Positions 49,953-61,995 of a stretch of 64,000 nucleotides of DNA are shown piece by piece. How positions within the stretch are numbered: the first letter of the stretch is position 1; every line of letters starts with the position of its first letter. Made by a program: the position numbers and the translations under genes. Below the pieces are notes generated by a model. That model was given only the letters and a program-made list of their open reading frames with translations, had not been told where the DNA came from and searched no databases. This DNA comes from Enoplolaimus lenunculus (Eukaryota > Nematoda > Enoplea > Enoplida > Thoracostomopsidae): assembly GCA_030248215.1 (NCBI GenBank), contig JASANG010000150.1, positions 124,001-188,000 on the forward strand, given 5' to 3'.

Positions 49953-52900
49953 TCAATACTGATTCTTGATCACAGTACACGCTTTGCAATCACACAGCAA
50001 TGAATCTTGTCTCAAAATTGATGGTAGCGCATTGTGGGTTTTTTGTTTACATTGAGATTTTAACGGTCTCGTTAGGTTTAAAGTCTTGCGTTGTTGTTGA
50101 CGTCCAATGAAATAGCTGATGTCACCGCGAATGGCTGCAGTAGTACGGTGATCCGGTTTCGATTGTTTATTGCCTTTTCCACCAATTGCCTCTTCAGAAT
50201 GAGTTCCACCGCAGTTGTCACCTGCATCCCGTTCACTACCGTAATCCAATTTAAGTTCGCTACTTGGACCTTTAGCGGCTCCGATTGCTCCTCCGTATTT
50301 GAATTTCATTTGGCTATTGCAACCGCAACCTTTTAAACTACGGTAATCGATGTTGGATCGCTTGCTGTTCGGAGATTGGTTTCGAATATTATTGGTTGAT
50401 GCCTCAACGTGTTTACCTGCACGACTACAGCATAAATATTGACCAATGAAATTAATTAACTGGACAACTGACAGAACACTTCCTCCAATCCAAAGTCCTA
50501 ACTGACCGCCTAAATTTGAAACAAATTGTTCTGCTGGCATCGATTTTAAATGCTTAATAACTGTATATTCAAGTCGTTCGTAGAATACGTCTAAGATGAT
50601 ACTATCGCCTGTTCGCTTTAGTTCAGTAATTGGGAGGCCGTCTAAATGAAGCGGAAATGTTGCGAACGAAACTGTCGGTTGATATTCCCAGTAAGTGCAT
50701 GATGGGAGACATTTTTGTCGGCATCCGTCGAATATTGTCATGCCTGAAATTCGCAAACAGTGCTTTCAAATGTGTTTAGTATCATACAGCTAATATAATT
50801 TCGTTCAGACGAACTACCGTTGCAGCGGGCCCGTAGCCCGCTCACATTAATACTAAGGAGGGGCGGCTAAAAATTTTCAGGAGGTACGTACAGGGGTTTC
50901 AATGACTTGCAAGCAAGGTTGGAAACTTTCTGTGCTTTGTATTACGACAATTCGTAGCTTGACCAGTCGACGACCGACAACTTCTCGCCTGCCAGTAGGT
51001 ACCACAACTGCTCGTTCCAATAACTTGTTGCATACCGGTAGTACTACCTACTCGCCGACCCGACAATTTGCGTCCACTATTAGGTTCAAAGCTGTTCCCA
51101 CTATTGGTTTCAACTTTTTTGTTGCAAATATGGAACAATAATTTACGTTCGTTCACACAGCGCTTAAATGTCTGGGTAGACGAGAACGGTTTCAGACAAG
51201 TTGTTAGGATCAGCAAAATATCGAAGGTGATAGTTTTCGAAATTCCGACATGTCAAGCGATTATTTGTCGGGGTCGACGAAATGTTGTATATTCCGTGGT
51301 TCTCTAATGAAATTGTCGCCGATCAGAACCCATCTAAAACTCTATTTTTATTTTTTAGCGTAAACTTGCCTAAGTATGCTTGTATTCGACACATCTCCGA
51401 AACGCAGATGATGTTCTGTGAATAAATAAAAATATTTTGCTGTGATTGTTATACGGACACATAGCTTATATGACAGAGCTACTTTTTACGCTCCCAGTTA
51501 CATGTCCATAACATAGGCTACTGGTAAAGGATTTTATTTTAACCCTTTCTCACATGAATATTTTCTATTTCCCCTGAGACCTACTTTTATGCTAGGATTC
51601 GAACTCCGGTGACTGGTGTGGGAGGCGCATACCATCACCACTCAGCTATAGGAGCTTGACGCTCGAGCCCGAGGGGGTCTCTCCCGTCTTATGGTGATTT
51701 AGTACTATGTATACGTGTTGCAATTGTTAAACACGGTGCGATATATATTATTTAACGTATATACACTGCGCTGAGTTGCCTATAGGCAACTCAATGTGAG
51801 AAGGGGTTAATTCGTTCAAAACTCTTGAATATAAGCTAGAGTTGACAACATTGGGCTAACGTTTTACGTCAAACATCGAAGTTATTATAGTAATTTATGC
51901 AAAGATGTTTTACATAATTCGGAAGTCTCTAGTTTTTTCGGCCCATGTAAAGATCATGGGCGGAATGTTTTTCGGTGGGATAGAATCGAGTAAACGTAGG
52001 CTTAGGTTTAGGAATATGCTCATTCTTACGCTTAGGATTAGGCTTAGGCTTAGGCTTAGACTTAGGAATATGATTATAATACTGTTCCGCCCCTGTTCTT
52101 TAATACATTTGCCTTTTTTTCTTTCTAAATGTTTCTTCTTTGAATTGAAATAGTTATTTTAAATTTATAATGGTACACCGTCTGTATGCTGTGTCATCCT
52201 TAATTTTACATTTTTGTTACATGGTCACAACACTGAAATATGGGCTATAGTTTACGAAGTAGTATGCACAGTTGGCACGCTATTGACTAAGTCATGCACA
52301 ATGTTCCAACACAGCAGGGTACAACCGGAGGTCAGCATCCGGCTCCGGCAATGCCCGAGGTCCCGGCAATTTCAGTATGAAGTTTAGCATTGTTTTACAA
52401 CATTTATCTTTTTGGTATGTTTCGTTAAAACAATTACGGACCAATGCATCGAGAAGGGCCTCCGCACCTGATCTTTACATAGGTCCAGTTACGTCATGTT
52501 TATAAATATACATTTGGCCTATAGAATGGTACGAAATTTGTCAGTTATATCGAAATACCCTTGGGTTTGGTTTCAAGTCTCGGCATACATCTGATTACGT
52601 CGAGTGAATTATAAAAATAAAATAGGTCCATAAAAAGGTGTTAAACTTACCAGTTGTATTGAAATACTCTTGGGTATGCTTTCCCGTCTCGGCATACAAA
52701 CACTGATATAATTTTTTCGGGGTACACGGTTCGTATTGCGTACTGAAACCCATTGCAACCAAATGTGAACAGTTGCATTGTTGCTTTGCAACCAAAAACA
52801 CACAATCTTCAAAACACTGATTTTGAGAGTAGCCGTGATTTCGAGTATTTGACGTTGTGCTATCGAGTGTAGTACAACGATACCTGGGAGGGTCGTTAGC

Positions 52901-55900
52901 GAACTGATAAAGAGTCGCCCGCAGTGGAATCAATGCATGCACTCCTGTTGGTATAAACGTTAAATCGTAGCCAACTCCTTTGTCAGGCTCAACCAGTTTT
53001 ACGCTGACACCATCATTGAAAAAATTCGACAAAGACGGAGTATATAACTCTCGTGGAATTGTAATTACTACCGTATTACCGAAACCGTATCCAGCACTTA
53101 TTTGTTCTGTACCCGGAATACGGTAGCATTTGCCCACTCCTGTAATGATGTTTGTCGCGTTTGCGCAACAATTGTACACTCCGTTTAAACTTTGTGCGAA
53201 ACAATACATTATTAAAGAGTTGCAGGAGAGGGTGCTTTGATCTATCAGTTCGCCAAATGTCATGCCGAGACGTTTGAGTAGCGCCTGAAAATATAAGAAA
53301 TATTACGACGATAATTATAATAACAAATAAAATGATGTTAACAATATTACACAACGGCCAATGTTACTTTTAGGGCCGTAACAGCAGATTAAGCCTATTC
53401 CTAAGCCTAAGCCTAAACCTAAGCGTTGTAAACGCCTATTCCTAAGCCTAAGCCGAAATATGTAAAGATCAGGGGCGGAACGTTTTTCTGCGGGATTAGA
53501 AAAGAGTAAGCTTAAGTTTTAGACTAATTTTTGCTTGGTATAGGTTTTGACTTAGGCTAAGACTTAGGAACATGCTCATCCTTACTCTTAGGCTTAGGCT
53601 TAGGGTTATACTTAGACTTAGAAATATGCTTATAATACTGTTCCGCCCCTGTTCCTTACATTGGCCGCCTAAGCCTAAGCCTAAGCGTTGTAAACGTATA
53701 TTCCTAAGCCTAAGCAAAGAAATGTAGTCTAGAATGTAAGCCTACGCTTATACAGAGCCACCAGAAACCGGGACGGCCATTAAAGTAACATGGGCCTACA
53801 CAACAATAGCAAAAAAACTTGCTTCAAATTGGACAAATTTCTGCCAGTGGAGTACCCAAAATTTCCCGTTAAGAAAAACAATTCTTGGCTCATATTTTCA
53901 AATGTGTATAGCAACTATTATTAGTTAGTAACTTGGTTTTCATACTCACTAACTATTGCAATTGTTCAACTCAAAATTGGTACCGGAGTAGAGTAAATCA
54001 TATGCGGAAATGTGCTAAATTTTGAGCTTTAGAATACACTGGTTATGAAGTTACATACAACAGCTATCACCAACTGGTACTACGTATGTGCTACACACAT
54101 TTAAGAATACGTGACCTTGTATAAAAGATAAAGCTTCTGCAGTAACAGACGTTTGCTTTGAAAGTACTACATTTAATCTTTTTCCAAATGAGACTGTTTT
54201 TTGGTTTCACCTGCGAAATAAAAATTCTACCTAACATGAAATGTCTCCGCATCGTTCTACTAATCAATTTTTGGTTCAAACCGAATGAGTTCTCTTCACA
54301 TCTTGTCGAAATTTTGCACTGTTCATGTGCGCTAATTGCTGCGCATCATGTGTGTTGCATATAGTAGGGTCCGCTCCTAAGTTTCCAACGATACGTCAGG
54401 GGCACCCATTACAGTGCCTATTTTAAAACACAGCAACCGCAATAATAATCAAAGTGTGAGCAACAACCAACTCTTCAAAATTTCGGTCAATGTAAAGAAC
54501 AGGGGCGGAACTGTATTATAAGCATATTCCTACGCCTAAGCCTAAACGCCTAAACGTTAGAATGAGTTAATTCCTAAGTTTAAGCCTAAGCCTAAGCCTA
54601 AGCGTAAGCCAAGTCAAAAAATTAATCTAAAGCTTATGCTTACTCTATTGCAGTCCCACAGAAATTCGTTCCGCCCGTGATCTTTACATGGGCCAAATTT
54701 TCAAATAATAAAGGGCCAGATTTTCACGGCCATGATACATTAACATTAGCATTTTACAGTGCGGCTCTTAAAAGTGCGTTGAGTATATACTTTTCAGCGA
54801 GTTGACTTCTTCAACTTTGAGGCATTTTTGAATGCATTAATTGCGTAGAATTGTACAAAAGGAAGGTTATAAACAATCTTTTTGACAATACTCTTTAAAT
54901 TTGTTTAAATTTTGAAAAATCCTACGTTAGGATTAGAACCTAATTTCGTTCCACCTTCGACTTTTGCAAAATTTTGGTTATCTACGGCTACCGTTCTGGC
55001 TTTTTCGCCTCTGATTGTATCCTGCACCGCACCTGCAAGTCTGCATCAAGCGCAGCATGCGGATCAGCACTCGGTCCATCTTCGGTCCTTTCAGCTTCTT
55101 CAACCTTCGGCATTTTTGTTGTCGCCCCAGTCCGATTTAAAACTACTTCAGCGGTCCTTTGATTCATTCCTTGTAGACTTGGAAGGTTATCGTGGGAAAA
55201 TCGATATGGTGACGTCATTCCAAACGCAAGTTGAATATATTCCGCGGTTTCTGGTGAAATTTGATTGGCTGTCAGGAACGAACGATCTAGCCGATTAAAT
55301 GGACAGACAACAACGTCTGGAGTGCGTCTGGAAGACGCGTCACGAACGAGGTATGAAACATAGAACGGTGTGTCTCGGTACTGTTTGAGAATTTTGTAGC
55401 AGCCGTAGGAAGTTGCTCCTGTAAAATTCAAATTTAAATTCTGATCGGAAATGTTTTCAGTTTACCGCGTTTATTAAATAAAGCAAAAATATATGAAATT
55501 CTAATGCGTTTGCGGAAAAAAATTTAAAACATTATGACACCTATCCGCTTTGCCCGTATTCTGAAATGTATACATGTTGCACCTGATCAGTTGGTTATAA
55601 GTCCAATACATTTCGAACCAGCCGATGGACAACAGTTTAAATGTTTGGCACTTTTCTGCATTTGGCTGGCCCTACTTTGCAAGTCGAGTTTGATATTTTT
55701 GTAGCCACCGCTGCTCATCCATACGAAAAGCGGTCTGTGTATTGATCAAGGGCGGACCGCTTTGCCGTGTGACTGCTATGAAGTATTAAGCCTAAACTTT
55801 CAATTAATTTTTTCATCTAGGCTGTCGCGAAGGTATATCAATGCTTATATTTAAGCCTATGTTTAGGCTTAAACTTAAGAATATACTTTTTCTACTGTTG

Positions 55901-58298
55901 GGGCTATGATCTATATATCGACTTGAAAACCTATGACCACTGGTGATAGGTACTATATCCTAGTCAATCTAATCCGCTTGGTAAACATTTTAGTGCGGCA
56001 TCTAGTCGGATAGAATCGCAATAAAAGCACTGGTATGTCACTGAAGCGTGTGGTATACGTGTTTGTCTGTGGATGTCTTGAGTTACGCAATTGAGCGGTG
56101 CTCACATTCCTCTTTTACTGTGCTTCCTTTCACTTTGGTGTTTTAAATTAAGAATTTGTAATTTCATTATTATTCGGCTACCTGCTGTCTGCCGGTAATT
56201 TGTGACGGATCGAAAGGATGATAATTGAATATGCTAGTCAGACAGATCATAATTCTAAAAATTTTCGGATCGCATGATTTTTAGTGATATTTGCAATCTA
56301 GTCCTGGCGAGTACGTTGACACTTCAGATCTAGCCTTTGACAAACTGGCTCAAAGTTTGGCAGATTAAGACCTCTTAGAATCAAATTAACGAGTCGACAT
56401 TATTCTAGTTAAATAAGATATTTATTCCAGTCTCACAGCTCAAATTTTAGTCTTAAAGTATCCTTTTAATCTAGTCACTATGAAAGAGTCGTACCTTGGG
56501 AATGTGAACTACCAAATGTTTGCTGAATGGCTTCAATGAGATCGGACGATTTCGTAAATTCAGAAAATTTGTTTTATGTCTATTCCTTTCTACTCGGCAG
56601 GCGGTTAATATGGAAAGCATACCAAATGTTTGCTGAATGGCTTCAATGAGATCGGTTAGTGCTATTTTATCAGACGACTTAAACCAAAAACTTTGAGAAA
56701 ATAGATAATCTTGCGATATTTGGAATCTAAAGGAAAGGTGATTTTTCAGATTAGTCTCTAAGGATTTGTGACACAATCTTTCATGAGACCGCGCGATCCT
56801 GTTATTCAAAAAGTCGCCAGCAACCCTGGGTTCTCGCAAAGCGGTAATGAATTCTACTTAGCAGACGGTTAATCCAGAATGTATACAATAAGTTGGGTTG
56901 TTTTCAACAAGAAAATGTGAATCGACAGTTTGGTGATCTAAAGATCTAGTCAAAAATTGCGTTCAAAAATCTACTAGTAAAACAACTCAAGACCAGGAAT
57001 TATAGAGTTAGCTGAACTCTGGGCCAACGTACACTCGGCAAGGAGAGTTGGCCAAAACTCGGCGAGTCCTTAAATGAGGTTAACGAGATGCCAGGAAGAT
57101 GGTAGATCACTAGTAATCTGACGTTCGGGGGAGGGCCGCAAAACGTAGCCCTAAAGCATACCCTCTCTTATTTAGTATGTAAAGCACAGCCACGTGTTCT
57201 ACATAACATTGCTCGGCGAGATACTTCTGAGAGAAGTATTTAAAATGTAAATCGCCAGCAAGTCAGGGAAACCTCAGAGGAGGGGGCCGCTCACGCCTGT
57301 CGAACTTACCGGAACCCCTTGTTTCCGCTCACAGAGAATTATCGTTTATGCAACACCTTCCGGGGGTTTCCATTCGGATCCTAAGGGCCACTATGCTACG
57401 TGTGTACGGTTGAATATCCTAAATCGTGCTTGAATATCTTAAATCAGGTACTAACCTATACGGTTTTTCCTCAGGTAGACCTTGACCTATACAGAGAACC
57501 CTAAATAAGCGCTTACACGCATCGGTAACCACCTATCCAAGCAACTTTCAACCTGGGGCGACACCTTTAGCTTCAAGAGTTCTGGCACGCAGTTATATAT
57601 AGATATGCACAGATGTACATAAAGTAAGGGTGACATATGAAAAAAATAAAAAAAGAAAAATGGAAAAGACAGCAAGAGCAACAATACAGCATCAAAATAC
57701 ACATACTAGCTGGAGGAAAGGTACAGTTTCATAGCTGTATTTAGATAGTGTTAATTGTCTAGACTCTGACGGAAGGGACTCTGGATAAATACATGTTGTC
57801 AGTTGGATGTCAGGGCATTACGTTAGCACACGCGAACACATTTAAAAACACACACTGTGCACATATATTCACAATCATCATCACAAAAATTGATTCCCTT
57901 CCGAGGGACTATGGACAATAACAGTTCCCGATAATGATGTCAGGACAAGTATATATATATTTATGCCTAGAGCATGTTAATTGTCTAAAGGTTCAGACAA
58001 TGACTTATTGACATCTCAGACAGTATATAAAGAGACTGGGTAGGGACAACGCGGACACCCAAAAGGAAGGGACAATTTTTTATAAATGTGCTTGCATTTT
58101 AACGTGGATGTCCCATGATAGCAAAGCGTTAAATTTCAGCCCACGTTTACCTGTTGCCAACAAGAAAAGAACAACCCAAAACAGCCGATTTGAAGCAGAT
58201 TGGGCGTCATAAATATCCAGAATACCATGGATTGTTGATTTTTCGCAAAATGATTTCAGAATCTTATGTTTTCTATTTAGAACTATATTTTGCTGCAT
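49953..58298 (-). CDS. DEG/ENaC-family sodium channel subunit (degenerin)
   Basis: Exons in transcript order 58298-58151, 55418-55033, 53284-52651 and 50743-49953 are GT-AG in matching phases and give 1959 bases, 652 residues. The N-terminus has the gating His-Gly (CEKSTIHGI, H24-G25) and TM1 about 38-58 (RLFWVVLFLLATG). The extracellular part is cysteine-rich (NGVYNCCANAT; QCFEDCVFLVAKQQCNCSHL; FDGCRQKCLPSCTYWEYQ). The signature GGQLGLWIGGS at 468-478 leads into TM2. The ~155-residue cytoplasmic tail is basic and Ser/Gln-rich, ending LLCDCKACTVIKNQY. Such proteins form trimeric amiloride-sensitive Na+ channels in mechanosensation or acid/peptide sensing; the subtype cannot be told. Introns of 1.7-2.7 kb are filled with MITEs, and intron 3 has a partial copy of the exon 3 end. 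RPL23A starts 4.7 kb away on the other strand. Confidence 0.95.
50820..50895. repeat. CCGTAGCC-type repeat fragment in degenerin intron 3
   Basis: GCGGGCCCGTAGCCCGCTC followed by GGAGGGGCGGCTAAAAATTT, like 9475-9600 and 5714-5875. Confidence 0.35.
51543..51806. mobile_element. TTAA-flanked MITE carrying tRNA-like boxes
   Basis: TTAA (51539-51542) then CCCTTTCTCACATGAA; the right end is the complement of CCCCTTCTCACATTGAG, followed by TTAA (51807-51810). The TTAA duplication and CCC ends match the piggyBac pattern. On the minus strand it contains A-box-like TAGCTGAGTGGTGATGG (51648-51632) and B-box-like GGAGTTCGAATCC (51607-51595). In degenerin intron 3. Confidence 0.75.
51593..51655 (-). repeat. 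tRNA-like segment with A and B boxes
   Basis: The order and spacing are those of a tRNA from GCTCCTATAGCTGAGTGG to GGAGTTCGAATCCTAGC, but the 5' acceptor strand has no pairing partner downstream. It is best seen as a tRNA-derived promoter or pseudogene within the TTAA element. Confidence 0.5.
51940..52113. mobile_element. GGCCCATGT MITE with TTAGGC array and 8-bp duplication
   Basis: Starts GGCCCATGTAAAGATCATGG and ends TGTTCTTTAATACATTTGCC. The flanks GTTTTTTC (51932-51939) and TTTTTTTC (52114-52121) agree at 7 of 8. The core contains four consecutive TTAGGC-type units (near 52030-52060). Confidence 0.8.
52315..52395. repeat. CCGG-family repeat fragment
   Basis: CAGGGTACAACCGGAGGTC then ATCCGGCTCCGGCAATGCC; no right end. 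In degenerin intron 3. Confidence 0.5.
52540..52594 (-). pseudogene. partial duplicate of degenerin exon 3 end
   Basis: About 55 bases resemble 52650-52707, the 3' end of exon 3 (for example CTCGGCATACA and GAAATAC-CTTGGGT in both), roughly 77% by eye, 110 bases downstream in transcript direction. The donor GTAAGT of the real exon is ACAAAT here, so it cannot be used as the exon end. Confidence 0.6.
53356..53796. mobile_element. outer TTAGGC-array MITE with perfect 8-bp duplication
   Basis: Starts GGCCAATGTTACTTTTAGGG and ends TTAAAGTAACATGGGCC, with identical TACACAAC at 53348-53355 and 53797-53804. Both arms contain CCTAAGCCTAAGCCTAA arrays (complement of TTAGGC). A second element occupies 53454-53666. 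In degenerin intron 2. Confidence 0.88.
53454..53666. mobile_element. inner TTAGGC-array MITE nested in the outer one
   Basis: Its ends are complements (ATGTAAAGATCAGGGGCGG left; CCGCCCCTGTTCCTTACATT right). It is flanked by GCCTAAGC on both sides (53446-53453, 53667-53674), that is, it landed inside the telomere-type array of the outer copy. It carries its own TTAGGC units near 53600. Confidence 0.8.
54485..54694. mobile_element. GGCCCATGT MITE with TTAGGC array and 8-bp duplication
   Basis: GGTCAATGTAAAGAACAGGG to GTGATCTTTACATGGGCC, flanked by AAAATTTC (54477-54484) and AAATTTTC (54695-54702), 7 of 8. The array AAGCCTAAGCCTAAGCCTAA lies near 54580-54605. In degenerin intron 2. Confidence 0.8.
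55729..55917. repeat. degenerate TTAGGC-type MITE
   Basis: TTGATCAAGGGCGGACCGC at left, TACTGTTGGGGCTATGATC at right, with AAGCCTATGTTTAGGCTTAA between. Degenerin intron 1. Confidence 0.5.
56511..56655. repeat. perfect 35-bp direct repeat, 110 bp apart
   Basis: The 35 bases 56511-56545 (ACCAAATGTTTGCTGAATGG and the next 15) are repeated exactly at 56621-56655. A looser echo (CGGTTAAT...GTATAC) follows near 56860. Degenerin intron 1; meaning unknown. Confidence 0.8.
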
Positions 58299-59587
58299 AA
58301 TTTAGAAACCAACTTTAGTATGTACTTGTCTAAAATCAGAAAAAACTAATATAGATTGGCAGGTGTTAACAAAAAAAGACTGGAGGTACGTATATAGCTA
58401 ATTTGTTATGCTACGGATTGCTATCCGCTACCGCAGGGCACAATTTTAGAATTGATGCGTGTCAGCGTGCGACGGTACTCGTCGACGCACGTCACTGCAA
58501 GTCGTAAAATATATTTTTAACCATAAATAATCTCGGAATATTATAACAGAAAAATTCAAATGCATTTTTCTATTTGGAGAAAAATATTGTCGTGTTCTTT
58601 GAAAGTATATTAAAATATCGGACGAAACAACACTGTGATATGCAATTCAAATAGTGATTCAAACTGCAGTGCGTCTCTGATGCATAGCGAGTCATCTACA
58701 ATTTCAGAGATTGACAGCAAGAAAGGCCGATGTATATATAGGGGCGGATCGTTTTTTTCCGTAGGACTGCAATAGAGTAAGATTCTGCTTTAAATTAGGT
58801 TAAATTATATAGGATTATCCATACGCTTAAGCTTAAGCTTAATATTAAAGGAACGACAAACATTGGAGCATATATATTTCGTTTAGTGCTGAGGCCAGCA
58901 TCAAAAACTACAAAACATGTTATAACTAGAATAATGCTATGAGTAGGTAATTTGACCTCGGTATATAAACGAATTCAAGTGGTTATGGTTTAAAATAAAC
59001 AATAGCTTCATATAAACGTGCTGTCAGAGAATATATAATGATTCGTTTAATAAAATACATCTAAATGGATTTTACATCAAAATTTCGCTTGAACGCAATA
59101 CTTCTTCCTTGCGGTTTAAACAACAGAATTTCCTGAGTTTATAAAAATTGTATGTCAGAATTGGGTTTTAATTTCCTGGGAGATTTTTGAATTTTCAAGG
59201 CTTAGAGTTGACAGGTTTAAAAGCATTGTTTTAAATATGAGCACTCATTAAATCACTTGCATTTTCGTCTTTTTTTCTATTTTACCATTGTAAATTTTGC
59301 TAGCGATACTTGTTTCAGACAAAGAATAAATTTTTTAAATTTTTTCCATTTTTTAGGGAAAAAAAGGAAAAAATTCATTGTTTTCTAGGTCATAACTTTT
59401 TCCGGAAGCACAACCCTGGTTTTAAAGCTTTCAGACTTCCGCATATCTCAGTACTGGCTTAAGCTTTGGTTCATGCAAGTTTATCAGGCTTCAGACTAGG
59501 CTTTAATAGATTAAGCTTATTTATAGATTTGGGATTGCGAATTAAAATGTACAAGAATTCGGAAAAACCGCACCTAGGATAAAATTA
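58299..59587. other. 5' flank of the degenerin gene
   Basis: No gene. A TTAGGC-type MITE remnant lies at about 58732-58880 (GATGTATATATAGGGGCGG ... CGCTTAAGCTTAAGCTTAA). The degenerin promoter should be here but cannot be placed. Confidence 0.45.
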
Positions 59588-59792
59588 CACTGCAAAAAAA
59601 TGGTGAGTCAAATTGATTCTCTCCGAAATAGGATCTACGGGACTACACAAACTGACTCAACTTCGACTCCACCAGAGTAAAATTCGACTTAATTTGCACA
59701 TTCGACTTTGGCAGAGTCGAACTTGACTCAGTTTGTGTAGCCCCGTAGAGCCTATTTCGGCGAGTGAATTTGACTCAACATTTTTTGCAGTG
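59588..59792. mobile_element. TA-flanked MITE copy, complete
   Basis: 205 bp, CACTGCAAAAAAATGGTGAG to CATTTTTTGCAGTG. TA at left, TG (mutated TA) at right. Confidence 0.78.
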
Positions 59793-61662
59793 TGGAACGA
59801 AGTACTAAAAACAATAAATATAATGCAAAAGAAGGTAGGTAAAATCTGTGTACTGTTTTAATATATACTATGCTGCAATGACATCTATATAGTGTATTAC
59901 TGAAATCCAGCATAGTCACATTTTTCCATACCTGAAGTACCTATATTTCCATTTTATTTTACTCAACAAATAAACAAAATTTAAATCCGTCCTTTTAATC
60001 AGGGTTAATGCAGGCAGATACAAAGAAATCACCTTGACTTATTTTTTTGCGAAAAAATGAACATTGTTGCATAAGCACATTTGGCTACAAAATTTAGTTA
60101 CATTTTTTAACGGCGCTGGCGTAAAAATATAGACTTGTAAAGTTCGAGGACATTGTTCAACCCAAAAATTGCGGCTCCGGTTCCGGAAATTTTTTACCTT
60201 CCAATTCCGGTTCCGGTTTGGCAAATTTTTACCGAAATTAAAAATTCCGGTATAAATTTTGGTCGGTGGAAATTACTAAAAAATGCCGATAAAAATTGAT
60301 GGGTCATCCACGTAATACTGTTTACGCCACTGTATAAAATTGTACTCACATGCAAGTCCCTAAGTTTCTATTGCAGTGTTTATAAATTATATATCCAAAA
60401 GTCAGCTACACTATGCGTACACCCGGCCGACAACATAGTCCCTCTGAACAGCGTATACTTTGCTACACTGTACATTGATGCCACTTTGTCAGTACGTTAT
60501 AGGAAGCACAGCTGTTTTGCCCTGAGTATGTCAGAAGGACATTCGCATATTGCATAACAAAAGTCTGTCCGAAGGGACTCTCTTAAGAAATTGTACAGAG
60601 TCTGTGCGAAGGAACTCTCATTGTCAGACACTGTGTCTAAACAGTTTCCACGTTGTCCCTACTTCCTTTGAAGGGGATTACCGCCATAACAGACGAGATA
60701 TGTATGCCCTCTGCAAAGTTCAAATATCCCAAAAACAGTATTTTTTGTACCTCCCTTGCAGACAAGTGGGTGGAGAATTTTTTTACAGTAGCGTAGACAG
60801 TCTGTGGATGACCCCTAAGTAGATTTCACTAGTATATTATATAAACCTGTACAATGGCCGAAATTAAACCACCGAAGGAGATTGCGCTTCTAACAAATTT
60901 GTACCTAGATGCTAGTTGCAGCTTCGATTTGTACACAGGTGTTTCGTGAATGGATGATTAAACAGTCTGTGCTATTTCCTTAAAAGTTCGGCGTTTCAAA
61001 AAAATGTTTTCGCTGTATACATATAAAGGTGTATCTTTATTCCCTGTATATTAATGTAAACATACAAAAAAATAATAATCGCTTGAAACGACGGTCGGTT
61101 GTAGCGCGATTAGTTAAAAAATTTAAACCTTACTAAAATAATATGAATTCTTTGCAATATGTACTTTTAATTAAATTGTATAGTTACTTAGCTAGTGGTA
61201 ATACTAAGCTGGATTTGTCAGAAATAGTTAATCTGGTTTCTGGAAGTATTCACTCACATATCAAAAAATCTTGAACAGTTGCATACATTCCGTCTCTGTC
61301 TTTGGTAAATGACTTGGTTTATAATGGACAATTTCGGGTGTGACCGCAATGCATTTTTACAGACTGAAATTTGAAGTTAAAGATGTGTACACATAATCGG
61401 CGAAAGTTGGTGGGGAGCAGAGGGGGCACTTGCCCCCCAATTTTCAGATTAGTGGGTTCAACCCCCCAATATTGCCCAGAGCTCACAATATGAAACTGTT
61501 GAATACCGGCTCCACCAAAACAACCCAACTAGATATTAAATTCGTGTGTTTTAGACTAGCAGCAAACGGTGAAATTCATTGTCGCAGTGAAGGTAATTGC
61601 AATTTTCAGAGCCACATCAGTTCGAAGTTTCAGGCTGATTAAACTTTATTTGATCAATCCAG
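59793..61662. other. intergenic stretch
   Basis: No gene. Contains a CCGG fragment at about 60170-60265 (CGGCTCCGGTTCCGG ... TTAAAAATTCCGG) and a C-run fragment at about 61410-61490 (GGGGGCACTTGCCCCCC). Confidence 0.45.
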
Positions 61663-61995
61663 CAGGGTGTAATAACCGGATATCCTTTTCCGGTAAAATC
61701 GGCGCCTGTTTCCGCTGTAGAAATAACGGAAATTGTTTTTACGTTCAAAATTCGTTGTAAATCACGTCTATATCTCACAATTTTTGTCACATATATTCTG
61801 CAACAGCAATTGTTCAAAAAGAAATGAGAATTGCGGAATAAAAATTTCGATGCATCTACCATTTGCTGTGAAATTTTTGAGAGATCGTTGAATTTATGCA
61901 CGCTTGGAACTTTAATACTTCAATATTCCTTTTCAGTTTCCCTTACGTTTGATCACTATCCGTTTGCGTTAGTTTTACAATCCGTTTACACGCTG
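61663..61995. mobile_element. hAT-type MITE copy with 8-bp duplication
   Basis: CAGGGTGTAATAACCGGATA at left, CGTTTACACGCTG at right. The flanking octamers CAATCCAG and TAATCCAG agree at 7 of 8. 333 bp. Confidence 0.7.

Noticed and set aside
54912-55298. Plus-strand ORF of 128 codons
   Set aside because: Antisense of degenerin exon 2, which has family-specific sequence and fitting splice sites on the minus strand.
57487-57702. Strongly hydrophobic minus-strand ORF as degenerin TM1
   Set aside because: The true TM1 with the STIHG motif is in the exon at 58151-58298, and the hydrophobic run comes from a poly-A/T-rich intron stretch.
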